Below are positions 17,926 to 25,838 of a DNA stretch of 64,000 nucleotides, piece after piece. Each line of letters opens with the position of its first letter. Position 1 is the stretch's first letter. Source of the stretch: Pseudoalteromonas carrageenovora IAM 12662 (lineage in GTDB: Bacteria; Pseudomonadota; Gammaproteobacteria; Enterobacterales; Alteromonadaceae). Both the position numbers and the translations under genes were made by a program. The stretch covers positions 730,945 through 794,944 of the forward strand of contig NZ_LT965928.1 of assembly GCF_900239935.1 (NCBI RefSeq), read 5' to 3'. A model generated the notes under the pieces. The model did not search any database. It was not told the DNA's origin and saw only the letters and a program-made list of their open reading frames with translations.

Positions 17926-19809
17926 TTAGCGTTGAGTTATTTGTTGGTTTATTTCTTCAAAAATACCGGCATCGTCTATGGTTGAAGGTATTTGTAGTTC
18001 GTCGCCATCGACCAATTGGCGTAAATTTTTGCGTAATATTTTACCTGAACGAGTTTTTGGTAATCGCTCTACGCTTACTATCGTTTTAAGGCACGCTATA
18101 GCGCCTATTTGGCTGCGTACTGTTTGCACAAGCTCTTGCTCTACATCGGTAGGGGAGCCGGTAAAGTCGTTTTTAAGAACAATCATCGCCATAGGTAATT
18201 GCCCTTTTAGGTTATCGGTAACCCCAAACACAGCGCATTCGGCAACGGCTGGGTGCGCCGCGACTATTTCTTCCATTTCACCAGTTGAAAGCCTATGGCC
18301 TGCTACATTTATAACATCGTCTGTGCGGCCCATTATAAATAAGTAGCCGTCGTCATCTATGTAGCCACCATCGCCCGAAAGGTAGTAACCCGGGTACTCC
18401 GTTAGGTAACCTGTTTTAAAACGTGGTGTATTTTGCCAAATGGTTGGCATGCAACCTGGTGGCAACGGCAGTTTTATCACTACAGCACCTTGCTCGTTTG
18501 GCGCGCATTGCTCGCCATGCATATTTAGTATTTGCACATCAAACCCAGGGGTTGGCACTGTTGAGCTGCCTGGTTTTGTTGCTAATTCTTCTATGCCTAC
18601 AGGGTTACAAGCAATGGCCCAGCCGGTTTCGGTTTGCCACCAGTGATCGAGTATTGGTAGGTTGGTTTTTTCTTTTAGCCAGTTGTAAGTTGGCGGGTCT
18701 AGCCGCTCGCCCGCTAAAAATAAGCGTTTTAAACTACTGGTGTTGTATTGCTTAAAGCCCTCTGCGTTAGGGTCTTCTTTTTTTATTGCTCTAAATGCAG
18801 TTGGCGCGCTAAATAATGCATTTACCTTATACTCTTCAACCACTCGCCAAAATGCATTGGCGTCGGGAGTGCGTACAGGTTTGCCTTCAAATAAAATAGT
18901 GGTGCACCGGTACATTAGCGGCGCATACACTATGTATGAGTGTCCAACTACCCAGCCAATATCTGAAGCAGCCCAAAACACATCACCGGGCTGCATGCCG
19001 TAAACGGTTTCCATGCTGTAGTGCATAGCAACTGCGTGGCCGCCGTTTTCGCGCACAACACCTTTAGGTGTGCCTGTGGTGCCAGAGGTATATAAAATAT
19101 AAAGTGGGTCACTTGCATTTACGGCAACAGGCGCAACTTCTTTGGCGCTTTGCATTGCGTTGTCCCAATTGATATCGCGTGTAGGCGTTAATGGCGCAAT
19201 TGCTTGCTCGCGCTGATAAATAACACAATGATCTACCTTGTGTGTGGCAAGGTCTAAAGCGTTATCTAGCAGTGGTTTGTATTCAATAATGCTATCTACC
19301 TCTACGCCACATGAAGCGCTCAGTACTAGCTTTGGTTTAGCATCATCAATGCGTACAGCTAATTCGTGGGCTGCAAATCCACCAAATACCACTGAATGAA
19401 TTGCTCCTAAGCGGGCGCAGGCCAACATGCCTATTACAGCTTGGGGGATCATAGGCATGTAAATAACAACCCGGTCGCCTTTAGTAACGCCTAACGATTG
19501 CATTACACCTGCAAATTTAGCTACCTGCTGTTGTAGTTGTAAGTAACTATACGTTTGCTTGGTATTGGTTACGGGGGAGTCGTAAATGAGAGCTGTTTGT
19601 TCACCAAAGCCAGCAATTACATGCTGGTCGAGCGCTAAAAAGCTGCTATTTAATTGGCCACCGTCAAACCAGTGGTAAAGGCCGTCGTTGTCTTGTATGT
19701 AGGCGTGTTCGGGTTTTTTGTACCAAGGTAGGCGCTTTGCTTGTTCGAGCCAAAACTGCTCTGGGCTTTGCTTAAAATTATTATAATGCTGTTTATACGG
19801 GCCTAACAT
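17926..19809 (-). CDS. prpE: Propionyl-CoA synthetase (PrpE-like acyl-CoA ligase)
   Basis: A 627-residue AMP-forming acyl-CoA synthetase, nearly the length of E. coli PrpE (628). It has the P-loop-like Y-T-S-G-T-T-G-T-P-K-G, the acetyl/propionyl-type W-W-Q-T-E-T-G-W, the hinge Y-L-S-G-D-G-G-Y and the C-terminal catalytic Lys in T-R-S-G-K-I-L-R. The N-terminal opening Y-K-Q-H-Y-N-N-F-K-Q-S-P-E-Q-F-W fits the ACS_N domain. It activates propionate (and probably acetate less well) to the CoA thioester. No prpBCD methylcitrate genes flank it. Its upstream region shares an 11-mer with the acetate permease promoter, hinting at joint control. An acetyl-CoA synthetase role is the main alternative. Confidence 0.85.
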   Translation of the reverse strand: MLGPYKQHYNNFKQSPEQFWLEQAKRLPWYKKPEHAYIQDNDGLYHWFDGGQLNSSFLALDQHVIAGFGEQTALIYDSPVTNTKQTYSYLQLQQQVAKFAGVMQSLGVTKGDRVVIYMPMIPQAVIGMLACARLGAIHSVVFGGFAAHELAVRIDDAKPKLVLSASCGVEVDSIIEYKPLLDNALDLATHKVDHCVIYQREQAIAPLTPTRDINWDNAMQSAKEVAPVAVNASDPLYILYTSGTTGTPKGVVRENGGHAVAMHYSMETVYGMQPGDVFWAASDIGWVVGHSYIVYAPLMYRCTTILFEGKPVRTPDANAFWRVVEEYKVNALFSAPTAFRAIKKEDPNAEGFKQYNTSSLKRLFLAGERLDPPTYNWLKEKTNLPILDHWWQTETGWAIACNPVGIEELATKPGSSTVPTPGFDVQILNMHGEQCAPNEQGAVVIKLPLPPGCMPTIWQNTPRFKTGYLTEYPGYYLSGDGGYIDDDGYLFIMGRTDDVINVAGHRLSTGEMEEIVAAHPAVAECAVFGVTDNLKGQLPMAMIVLKNDFTGSPTDVEQELVQTVRSQIGAIACLKTIVSVERLPKTRSGKILRKNLRQLVDGDELQIPSTIDDAGIFEEINQQITQR

Positions 19810-19880
19810 AATTGGCTCCTAATACTAAATGTGTGTGAGAGACCTTACAAAAGTAGGCCTTTTTTTAAGCAATAGGTATT

Positions 19881-19891
19881 CGACTATGGTC
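19881..19891. promoter_or_regulatory. Shared motif CGACTATGGTC upstream of prpE
   Basis: It lies 72-82 bp before the prpE start. With the next base it forms a CGAC-4 bp-GTCG dyad. The same 11 bases occur at 57283 upstream of DUF4212/actP. Confidence 0.4.
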
Positions 19892-19991
19892 GGCTAAAAG
19901 TTAATCAGAAAAGTGTTTTTTATATAGCTAAATTGACAAAATAAAGTGTGTAGCTCAGCATGGCGGGCAATTAAAATGAGTGAAAAAATTT

Positions 19992-20396
19992 ATGAGTAAT
20001 ACAGTGCGAGTAGGTGTGGCGGTTATTATTATGCGCCAAAACACTATTTTATTAGGTGAGCGAATAGGTGCACATGGTGCAAATACATGGGCAACGCCCG
20101 GCGGGCATTTAGAATTTGGCGAAAGCGTTGAGCAATGTGCAATACGCGAGGTATGTGAGGAAACAGGGCTAAATGTAAGTAAAGTAACTAAGCTAGATTT
20201 TACTAACGATTTTTTTAGTGCTGAAAATAAACATTACATTACTTTATATGTAAAAGCCGATTACGAAGGCGGTGAGCCTGTGCTAAACGAGCCAAATAAA
20301 TGTATTCAGTGGCGCTGGTGCGACATTAATAATTTACCATCGCCACTGTTTACATCACTTAAAAACTACTTAACTACAACAACGCTTACGGCTTAG
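19992..20396 (+). CDS. Nudix hydrolase
   Basis: About 134 residues. The Nudix box is complete: G-G-H-L-E-F-G-E-S-V-E-Q-C-A-I-R-E-V-C-E-E-T-G, giving the metal-binding R-E-x-x-E-E core. The family cleaves nucleoside diphosphates linked to another group; the A-T-P-G-G-H and R-V-G-V-A-V-I-I features suit small MutT-like or ADP-sugar-type pyrophosphatases, but substrate cannot be named. The ATG at 19992 is chosen; an in-frame GTG at 19980 would add four residues. The 3' end overlaps the convergent alginate lyase gene by 11 bp. Confidence 0.85.
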   Translation: MSNTVRVGVAVIIMRQNTILLGERIGAHGANTWATPGGHLEFGESVEQCAIREVCEETGLNVSKVTKLDFTNDFFSAENKHYITLYVKADYEGGEPVLNEPNKCIQWRWCDINNLPSPLFTSLKNYLTTTTLTA

Positions 20397-21474
20397 TTGA
20401 TGGGCTTAATACTAATTTTTTAAAGCTTACTTGCGCGTAATCGCCATTTTGCTTGTCTGTAGCCCAATCACCCGTACCTAAACAACCTGGGTACCAAATT
20501 CCTTTAGCGCTTTTGGTACTACATTGGTTATACGCACCCGCTTTAAAGTAATGCCAATCGGCAGCGTAGCCATTAGGATGATCTTTATCATCTACTTTGC
20601 CATAAGCATCTACGTTATTACCTAAGTTAATAGAGTAGTTAACGTCTTTTTTGCCTTGAGCACTAAATGTAAGGTGCATAACATTTTTATGTACGTTCAC
20701 GGTGTAGCTAAACTCGTCACCTAGTGCAATACCGTTAGCCGCTGGGTCATCTGGGTTTTCCCAGGTGTTGCCCCATACAGGGTAAGTAATGTCGGTTCGG
20801 TTAGGATCTTTTTTTGGTAAGTTACGCTCGTAGTTCCAAAATACCGATCCGGTTTTATGCCCTGGCCATTTTTTGTAATAAATTTTAAGTGGTTCGTTAC
20901 CCCAGCCAAAACCCAGCTTAGTGTCTATAAGTGCCTGATCTTTACCTGCGTGAATTTGCCCTACCACCACAGAATAAGCGGCTTTTTTACTCGGATCGTT
21001 TGCACGCAGGGCTACATGATCAACTTTGAGCGTGGCTTCCATTTTTCCGCCTACTGAGCCAAAACGCTCCGATAGCGGGTGCACAGCAAGTGCAAAATTG
21101 TTTTTTGAATTTTTAGTTTTTATTTTAGTGTTTGTTCCGCGGATCATTTGTCGTAATTCACTACGGGTATTGGTTGAGTTTGCGCTGGTAAGTGCTTTAT
21201 TTGGCGAGGCAAATACCATATAACCCTGATCATCCAAGTAGAAAAAATCAGGGTGCGCGTAAGTTTGAATTTCTTTAACGTCTACTGTATCAATTTTTCC
21301 GTCGTTGTTTAAATCGACAGGTACGTTAATTTTCCAGTTTGATAAATCAAATTTTGATGCAGGGACTGCTGCATTATTTTCAAGTTTAGTATTTGTACTA
21401 GCGCAGCCCATAAATAATAAAGGAGTAACAGCAGCCAGTGCTGTGAGTTTAAAAGTAGATGTTAGATTTTTCAT
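20386..21474 (-). CDS. Alginate lyase, polysaccharide lyase family 7, lipoprotein
   Basis: A 362-residue PL7 enzyme. The lipobox M-G-C gives a lipidated Cys24, so it is likely anchored to the outer membrane. PL7 signatures are all present: R-S-E-L-R (104-108), Q-I-H (173-175) and Y-F-K-A-G-A-Y-N-Q (309-317), supplying the Arg, Gln, His and Tyr of the active site; QIH rather than QVH is usually linked to action on guluronate-containing blocks. An EF-hand-like D-L-N-N-D-G-K-I-D (54-62) may bind calcium. It cleaves alginate by beta-elimination. No other alginate genes (PL6/PL17, KDG pathway) are nearby. Confidence 0.92.
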   Translation of the reverse strand: MKNLTSTFKLTALAAVTPLLFMGCASTNTKLENNAAVPASKFDLSNWKINVPVDLNNDGKIDTVDVKEIQTYAHPDFFYLDDQGYMVFASPNKALTSANSTNTRSELRQMIRGTNTKIKTKNSKNNFALAVHPLSERFGSVGGKMEATLKVDHVALRANDPSKKAAYSVVVGQIHAGKDQALIDTKLGFGWGNEPLKIYYKKWPGHKTGSVFWNYERNLPKKDPNRTDITYPVWGNTWENPDDPAANGIALGDEFSYTVNVHKNVMHLTFSAQGKKDVNYSINLGNNVDAYGKVDDKDHPNGYAADWHYFKAGAYNQCSTKSAKGIWYPGCLGTGDWATDKQNGDYAQVSFKKLVLSPSTKP

Positions 21475-21602
21475 TGTTGTCTCTGTGTGATGATATTAAA
21501 AATGAGCGATATTAACTTCGCTTAACTTTAATCTAACATACCAATTTAAAATATCAACATTACCAATTTTTTGTCTATTTAATTTTTATAGCCCTTTTTT
21601 GG

Positions 21603-22553
21603 TTATACCAATGTGGTTTTTTGTTGCTGTTGTTTTTTGCGTTTTTTATTTAGGTGTTTGCGCTGCGCTTTTTTTACATGCTTAACTATCCACTTTGTCA
21701 TAAGGGGCATAAGTTCTGGCGCAAAGTTATGGCCCATCCCAGGGACTACTCTTAGCTTGGCTTTTTTTATAAGTGCGGCTGTTTTTTTGCCTGCACTTAC
21801 GGGTATTACCACATCGTCGCAGCCATGAATTACTAAAGTGGGCGTTTTAATTTTACGTATTAAATGTTGCCTGTTTTTACTTGCGGCCATAGCAACTAAT
21901 TGGCGCTTATAGCCATTAGGATTATATGAGCGTTTTACAATTTGAGTTGCATGCAGGCGAAGTGCGCCTTCTGTTTGCGGATAAGCAGGGCTGCCAATAA
22001 GTTGATTAAGCTTAATATTATAATTTATTGCCTCATCGTGGCTGGTATTTTTAGGCTGTAATTTTGCAAGCTTTATAAATACGCCAATGCTTTTAGCACT
22101 AAGCCTTGGCAGGCTAGAGCTCGACATAATAGTGGTTAAACTGAGCACCTTTTTTTTATGCTGTGCTGCAATTAACTGGGCTATCATACCGCCCATAGAA
22201 GCCCCCACAAAATGTGCTTTTTTAATTTTAAGGGCTGCCATAAGCGCCAGTACGTCATCAGCCATGTCATCAAGTAAGTAAGGAGTTTTAGCGCGTATTG
22301 GTAAGCGTTTACTCAACCACGATTTAAATAAGCTGGGGTTTGTGTGGTGCTCTAAGTGAGTTGAAAGACCAGTATCGCGGTTATCAAAACGAATAACTCT
22401 AAAGCCTTTTTTTACCAAGCCATAGTAAAGCGAGTCGGGCCACACGGTCATTTGTGCGCCCAAGCCCATAATTAAAATTATTACAGGGGATTTTTTATCG
22501 CCTTCGTCTTGGTAGTTAAGCGTAATACCTTGAGGTGTTTTGATTGTTCGCAT
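21603..22553 (-). CDS. Alpha/beta hydrolase
   Basis: About 316 residues from the ATG at 22553; the frame extends two codons to a TTG, which I reject. Fold landmarks: I-I-L-I-M-G-L-G (oxyanion loop), F-D-N-R-D-T-G-L-S, the nucleophile elbow G-A-S-M-G-G (Ser121 counted from the TTG), G-C-D-D-V-V-I-P for the acid and G-M-G-H-N-F-A-P-E for the His. No signal peptide, so it is cytoplasmic. The C-terminus is unusually basic and Q-rich (K-K-R-K-K-Q-Q-Q-Q). The substrate is unknown; relatives include esterases and proline iminopeptidase-like enzymes. Confidence 0.8.
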   Translation of the reverse strand: MRTIKTPQGITLNYQDEGDKKSPVIILIMGLGAQMTVWPDSLYYGLVKKGFRVIRFDNRDTGLSTHLEHHTNPSLFKSWLSKRLPIRAKTPYLLDDMADDVLALMAALKIKKAHFVGASMGGMIAQLIAAQHKKKVLSLTTIMSSSSLPRLSAKSIGVFIKLAKLQPKNTSHDEAINYNIKLNQLIGSPAYPQTEGALRLHATQIVKRSYNPNGYKRQLVAMAASKNRQHLIRKIKTPTLVIHGCDDVVIPVSAGKKTAALIKKAKLRVVPGMGHNFAPELMPLMTKWIVKHVKKAQRKHLNKKRKKQQQQKTTLV

Positions 22554-22599
22554 AGCCAAGTAGCATTGTTAGCTTTGCTAAAATTATAGGCGCTATTTA

Positions 22600-23370
22600 T
22601 TACAACTTGTTGGCAGTGCTTGGTATGGGCAGTTGCCACTTTTGTAAAATAGCGCTGTATTCACCATTTTCTTTTATAAGTGCTAAACCTTGAGCAATTT
22701 CTTGTGCAGATTGAGAATCAAAAAGCTTGCTTGCAGCAAAATTAAGAGAAGAGGGTAGCTCATCTAGATGAATGCGTTTGGTTATTAGATTTGGGTCGAG
22801 CCCTGAACTTTCCAACTCATTATTAAGGGTGAGTGTATTCGTTACTACAAAATCGATACGATTTTTATATAGCATTTGCCAAAGTTGTTGGTAATAACTA
22901 ACAAGAACTAGGTTTTTGTTTTCTGTAAACCCTTTACGCTTTAAGTAAGCTTCGCTTGAATAGCCTCGAATGGTAGCCACTTTATATTCTTTAGCAAAAT
23001 TTAAGTGAACGACCTCATCTATGTGGCTTTTTAAACTAATTAAATAAGCATCTGCAAAATATACCTCGCCTAACCAAGTAAAGTTGTTAACACGATTTGG
23101 TGTTTTTAATAGCGATAGCATTATTGCGTTAGAATTTGCTTGCTGTTGCTTAAAAATACGTGCCATTGGCATTATTTCAAACTTGGCGGTTAAATGGCTC
23201 TGCTTTATTACTGCTTTTGCTATATCAACTAATGCGCCATCGGGTTCGTTATTTTTATTTATAAAATGATACGGCGGAAGGTCTTCGGCAATAAAAGTGA
23301 CAGAATGAGCGTTGCATAGGGCGCTATACAACATCATTACCATGGCACTAAATACAACACGCACAAACAT
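22600..23370 (-). CDS. Periplasmic substrate-binding protein, family 3 (amino-acid type)
   Basis: A 256-residue secreted protein; the signal peptide ends near residue 21 (A-L-C-N-A). The SBP_bac_3 fold is shown by F-I-A-E-D-L-P-P-Y-H-F-I-N near the N-terminus and G-A-L-V-D-I-A-K-A-V. No ABC permease or ATPase gene is adjacent, so it is an orphan binding protein, as is common for this subfamily in marine gammaproteobacteria. It may bind amino acids or other small polar ligands, or act as a sensor partner. Confidence 0.75.
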   Translation of the reverse strand: MFVRVVFSAMVMMLYSALCNAHSVTFIAEDLPPYHFINKNNEPDGALVDIAKAVIKQSHLTAKFEIMPMARIFKQQQANSNAIMLSLLKTPNRVNNFTWLGEVYFADAYLISLKSHIDEVVHLNFAKEYKVATIRGYSSEAYLKRKGFTENKNLVLVSYYQQLWQMLYKNRIDFVVTNTLTLNNELESSGLDPNLITKRIHLDELPSSLNFAASKLFDSQSAQEIAQGLALIKENGEYSAILQKWQLPIPSTANKL

Positions 23371-23460
23371 AAATAAATCTTTTTAAGTAATATTACAGCT
23401 AGTGTAATGAGTGTAGCTTAAAAGGTATATATGTAATGTATATTTAATGTAAGTAAATAG

Positions 23461-24471
23461 TTATTTTTGGTTTTGAATATTGCCTTTTATAAATTTTAAG
23501 GGCGAGCAATTATGCCACCTCATAAAAGCACGATTGAAAGAGCTTTGATCTGTAAAACCTAAAATGTTTGATACTTCAGTAAGCGGCATATTACCTAATA
23601 AATTAACAACACGACTTTTACGTTCTTTTTCGAGTAGTTGAGCAAAAGTTAAGCTTTGTTTTTTTAAGCGCCGTTGTAATGTACGAGGCGTTACATTGAG
23701 CGCATTTGCTATGCCTAATAGGTTGCAGTTTTGCAATGTAGTTTTTGCTGTAAGTAATTGTTTAACTTTTTCACTTATACATCCTTGGCTTTTTAGGCTA
23801 GTTAACTGCTGTTCAGATAGTTGTTTAAATGTTTTATTTATAACGGCATTGTCGGTTTTAAATGCAAGGGTTAAGTAACCGCTTGGAAAGTTTATCTGGT
23901 TATATTGCGCATTACTTTTAACTGGGCAAGCAAACCACGACTCTAAGTGCTGCTGTTGCTTTAACTGCCAATTATAGGTAAAGCTAATACTACTTGGTGA
24001 AAGTGATGAGCTTATTAGCTGGCGAATAACACTCACCCACGCAGTCATATTTCGTAATACAACTTGTTCATTACAGCTCGGATGCGCCAGCCAGCGAACG
24101 GTTGCTGTGTCGCTATTTGATAAAAATTGAGCTTTACCAATATTGGCTACTAAGCTGTCGTAGTTTAAAAGCGCTTGTATTGCATTGCTAAGGTTATCGC
24201 TTGATTCAATTAAATAGCCCAGTACACCGTAATCGGCAGTGCGAATATGTTTTCCTAGCTCAAATCCAAATAGTGGGTTGTTAAGTGCCGTGCTGGCAAA
24301 ACTTAATAATGCGTTGTAACTCTGTAAGCTTATACGCGGAGCAAGTTGCTGGCTGCTTTTATTTACATACTCATTAAAACTGATGGCATTAAGTGCCGCT
24401 TTATTATCAACATCTTGAGTTTGCAAGTAATCTAAAATACTCGAAAAATAATGATCAGCCAATGTGTGCAT
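23461..24471 (-). CDS. AraC-family transcriptional regulator (OruR/ArgR-type)
   Basis: A 336-residue regulator. The N-terminal two thirds match the arabinose-binding-like domain of the OruR type (F-G-F-E-L-G-K-H, Y-G-V-L-G-Y-L-I-E-S-S-D-N-L). The C-terminal HTH pair (about 240-332) has L-N-V-T-P-R-T-L-Q-R-R-L-K-K and N-I-L-G-F-T-D-Q-S-S-F-N-R-A-F-M-R-W. It is divergent from the SRPBCC/hydroxylase pair with about 100 bp between start codons, so that pair is the likely target; the inducer is unknown. Confidence 0.88.
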   Translation of the reverse strand: MHTLADHYFSSILDYLQTQDVDNKAALNAISFNEYVNKSSQQLAPRISLQSYNALLSFASTALNNPLFGFELGKHIRTADYGVLGYLIESSDNLSNAIQALLNYDSLVANIGKAQFLSNSDTATVRWLAHPSCNEQVVLRNMTAWVSVIRQLISSSLSPSSISFTYNWQLKQQQHLESWFACPVKSNAQYNQINFPSGYLTLAFKTDNAVINKTFKQLSEQQLTSLKSQGCISEKVKQLLTAKTTLQNCNLLGIANALNVTPRTLQRRLKKQSLTFAQLLEKERKSRVVNLLGNMPLTEVSNILGFTDQSSFNRAFMRWHNCSPLKFIKGNIQNQK

Positions 24472-24569
24472 TTGTCGTCTAAAGCTAATAAATGGTCGTG
24501 TATGAGCAAGTTTGCCATGTTAAGTTTTTATATGCTAGTTGAATGCTAAATAACCTCATACTGTAAATA

Positions 24570-25016
24570 ATGATTTTTATTAAAATAAAGAAAACGCTTG
24601 ATGCACCGCCTTCAAAAATAACAGAAATACTGTTAAATCATAAGCAACTAGGGCGATTTTTTAATGCTAAATTTAAGCTAATAGCGGCTGCAAATAACGG
24701 TGAACTAAAAGGGGGTAAAGGCGCTATTCGGCAAGTTGAAATGGCAAATACGGCGTTTAACGAGCAAATTATAAGTGCTAATCAAAGCCATATTTGCTAT
24801 CAAATAATAGGTAATAAACCTGTCGCTAATCACCAAGGCGATATATACCTAAGCGCAAATACATCGCTAGAAGGTTTTAAAACAAACTTAAGTTACTATA
24901 TTCAAGGCAAAGCGCCTTGGTGGCTGCCAAATATTCTTCTAAAATATGTAATTACAAAAGACATAACCCAAGCATTAAATAAATTAGAACATTATTTGCT
25001 AGCGGGTGATGTATGA
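24570..25016 (+). CDS. Small SRPBCC-like protein
   Basis: 148 residues, no signal peptide. The opening F-I-K-I-K-K-T-L-D-A-P-P-S-K-I-T-E-I-L-L-N-H and the alternating beta pattern look like a START/polyketide-cyclase (SRPBCC) ligand-binding fold, but similarity is weak by eye. The stop codon overlaps the start of the membrane hydroxylase gene (ATGA), so the two are co-translated. It may bind or present a lipid for the hydroxylase; that is inference. Confidence 0.55.
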   Translation: MIFIKIKKTLDAPPSKITEILLNHKQLGRFFNAKFKLIAAANNGELKGGKGAIRQVEMANTAFNEQIISANQSHICYQIIGNKPVANHQGDIYLSANTSLEGFKTNLSYYIQGKAPWWLPNILLKYVITKDITQALNKLEHYLLAGDV

Positions 25017-25834
25017 GCTCAGACATTATTTTACTCGCCCTAAGCCCGGTATTTTTGCTTTTTGTTTGCTACGAGTTTATTAAGTTTAAACGTTATTACG
25101 ACATAAAAGACAGCCTGGCAAATACTGCCTTAGCGCTACTCCATCAAGGTGCTGATACACTTGCTTTATTACTGCTAATGCCTTTTTTTTATTGGCTGTA
25201 TGAATACAGGTTATTTGATATTGAACTAAGTATTTTAAGCATAGCTTTTGCCTTTTTACTACAAGATTTTTTATATTATTGGTTTCATCGGGCATCGCAT
25301 CATATTCACTGGCTGTGGGCTGCGCATGTAGTGCATCACAGCTCTACCAAAATGAATTTTACAACTGCATTTAGGCAAAGTGTAATGTACCCCGTAGCGG
25401 GTATGTGGGTATTTTGGCTACCTATAATCTTGCTAGGCTTTGACCCATTAACCGTATTTAGCGTAGTAGCACTTAATTTGGCGTATCAATTTTTTGTGCA
25501 TACGCAAATAGTAGGCAAGTTAGGCTGGTTTGAAAGCGTATTTAATACGCCGTCTCACCATCGGGTTCATCATGCGATTAATAAAAGCTACCTTGATAAA
25601 AACTTTGCAGGCGTGCTTATTATTTGGGATAAGCTATTTGATACCTTTGTAGAAGAAGATAAAAATCAGCCATGCAAATACGGCATAGTAGGGCAATTAA
25701 ATAGTAATAGCCCACTGCTGATAACGTTTCATCAGTGGGCTCATTTATTTAAAAGTGCGTTCATAGCAAAAGGTTTAAAAGCTAAATGTAAGGCAGTACT
25801 TGGCTACCCAACAAGTAGCGTTAAAGTTAAATAA
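25013..25834 (+). CDS. Sterol desaturase/fatty acid hydroxylase family membrane protein
   Basis: 273 residues with about four membrane helices. The di-iron histidine clusters of the family are all present: W-F-H-R-A-S-H-H near 93, A-A-H-V-V-H-H-S near 108 and S-H-H-R-V-H-H-A near 182. Such enzymes hydroxylate or desaturate lipids and sterol-like molecules with O2. It overlaps the SRPBCC-like gene and converges on the DUF4105 gene with a gap of only 4 bp. The lipid substrate is unknown. Confidence 0.88.
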   Translation: MSSDIILLALSPVFLLFVCYEFIKFKRYYDIKDSLANTALALLHQGADTLALLLLMPFFYWLYEYRLFDIELSILSIAFAFLLQDFLYYWFHRASHHIHWLWAAHVVHHSSTKMNFTTAFRQSVMYPVAGMWVFWLPIILLGFDPLTVFSVVALNLAYQFFVHTQIVGKLGWFESVFNTPSHHRVHHAINKSYLDKNFAGVLIIWDKLFDTFVEEDKNQPCKYGIVGQLNSNSPLLITFHQWAHLFKSAFIAKGLKAKCKAVLGYPTSSVKVK

Positions 25835-25838
25835 AGCC

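Noticed and set aside
21537..21612. ATACCAAT-like strings near 21539 and 21607, resembling the ends of the palindromic repeat.
   Set aside because: Only 8-9 bases match and nothing else of the repeat is present; in AT-rich sequence this is expected by chance.
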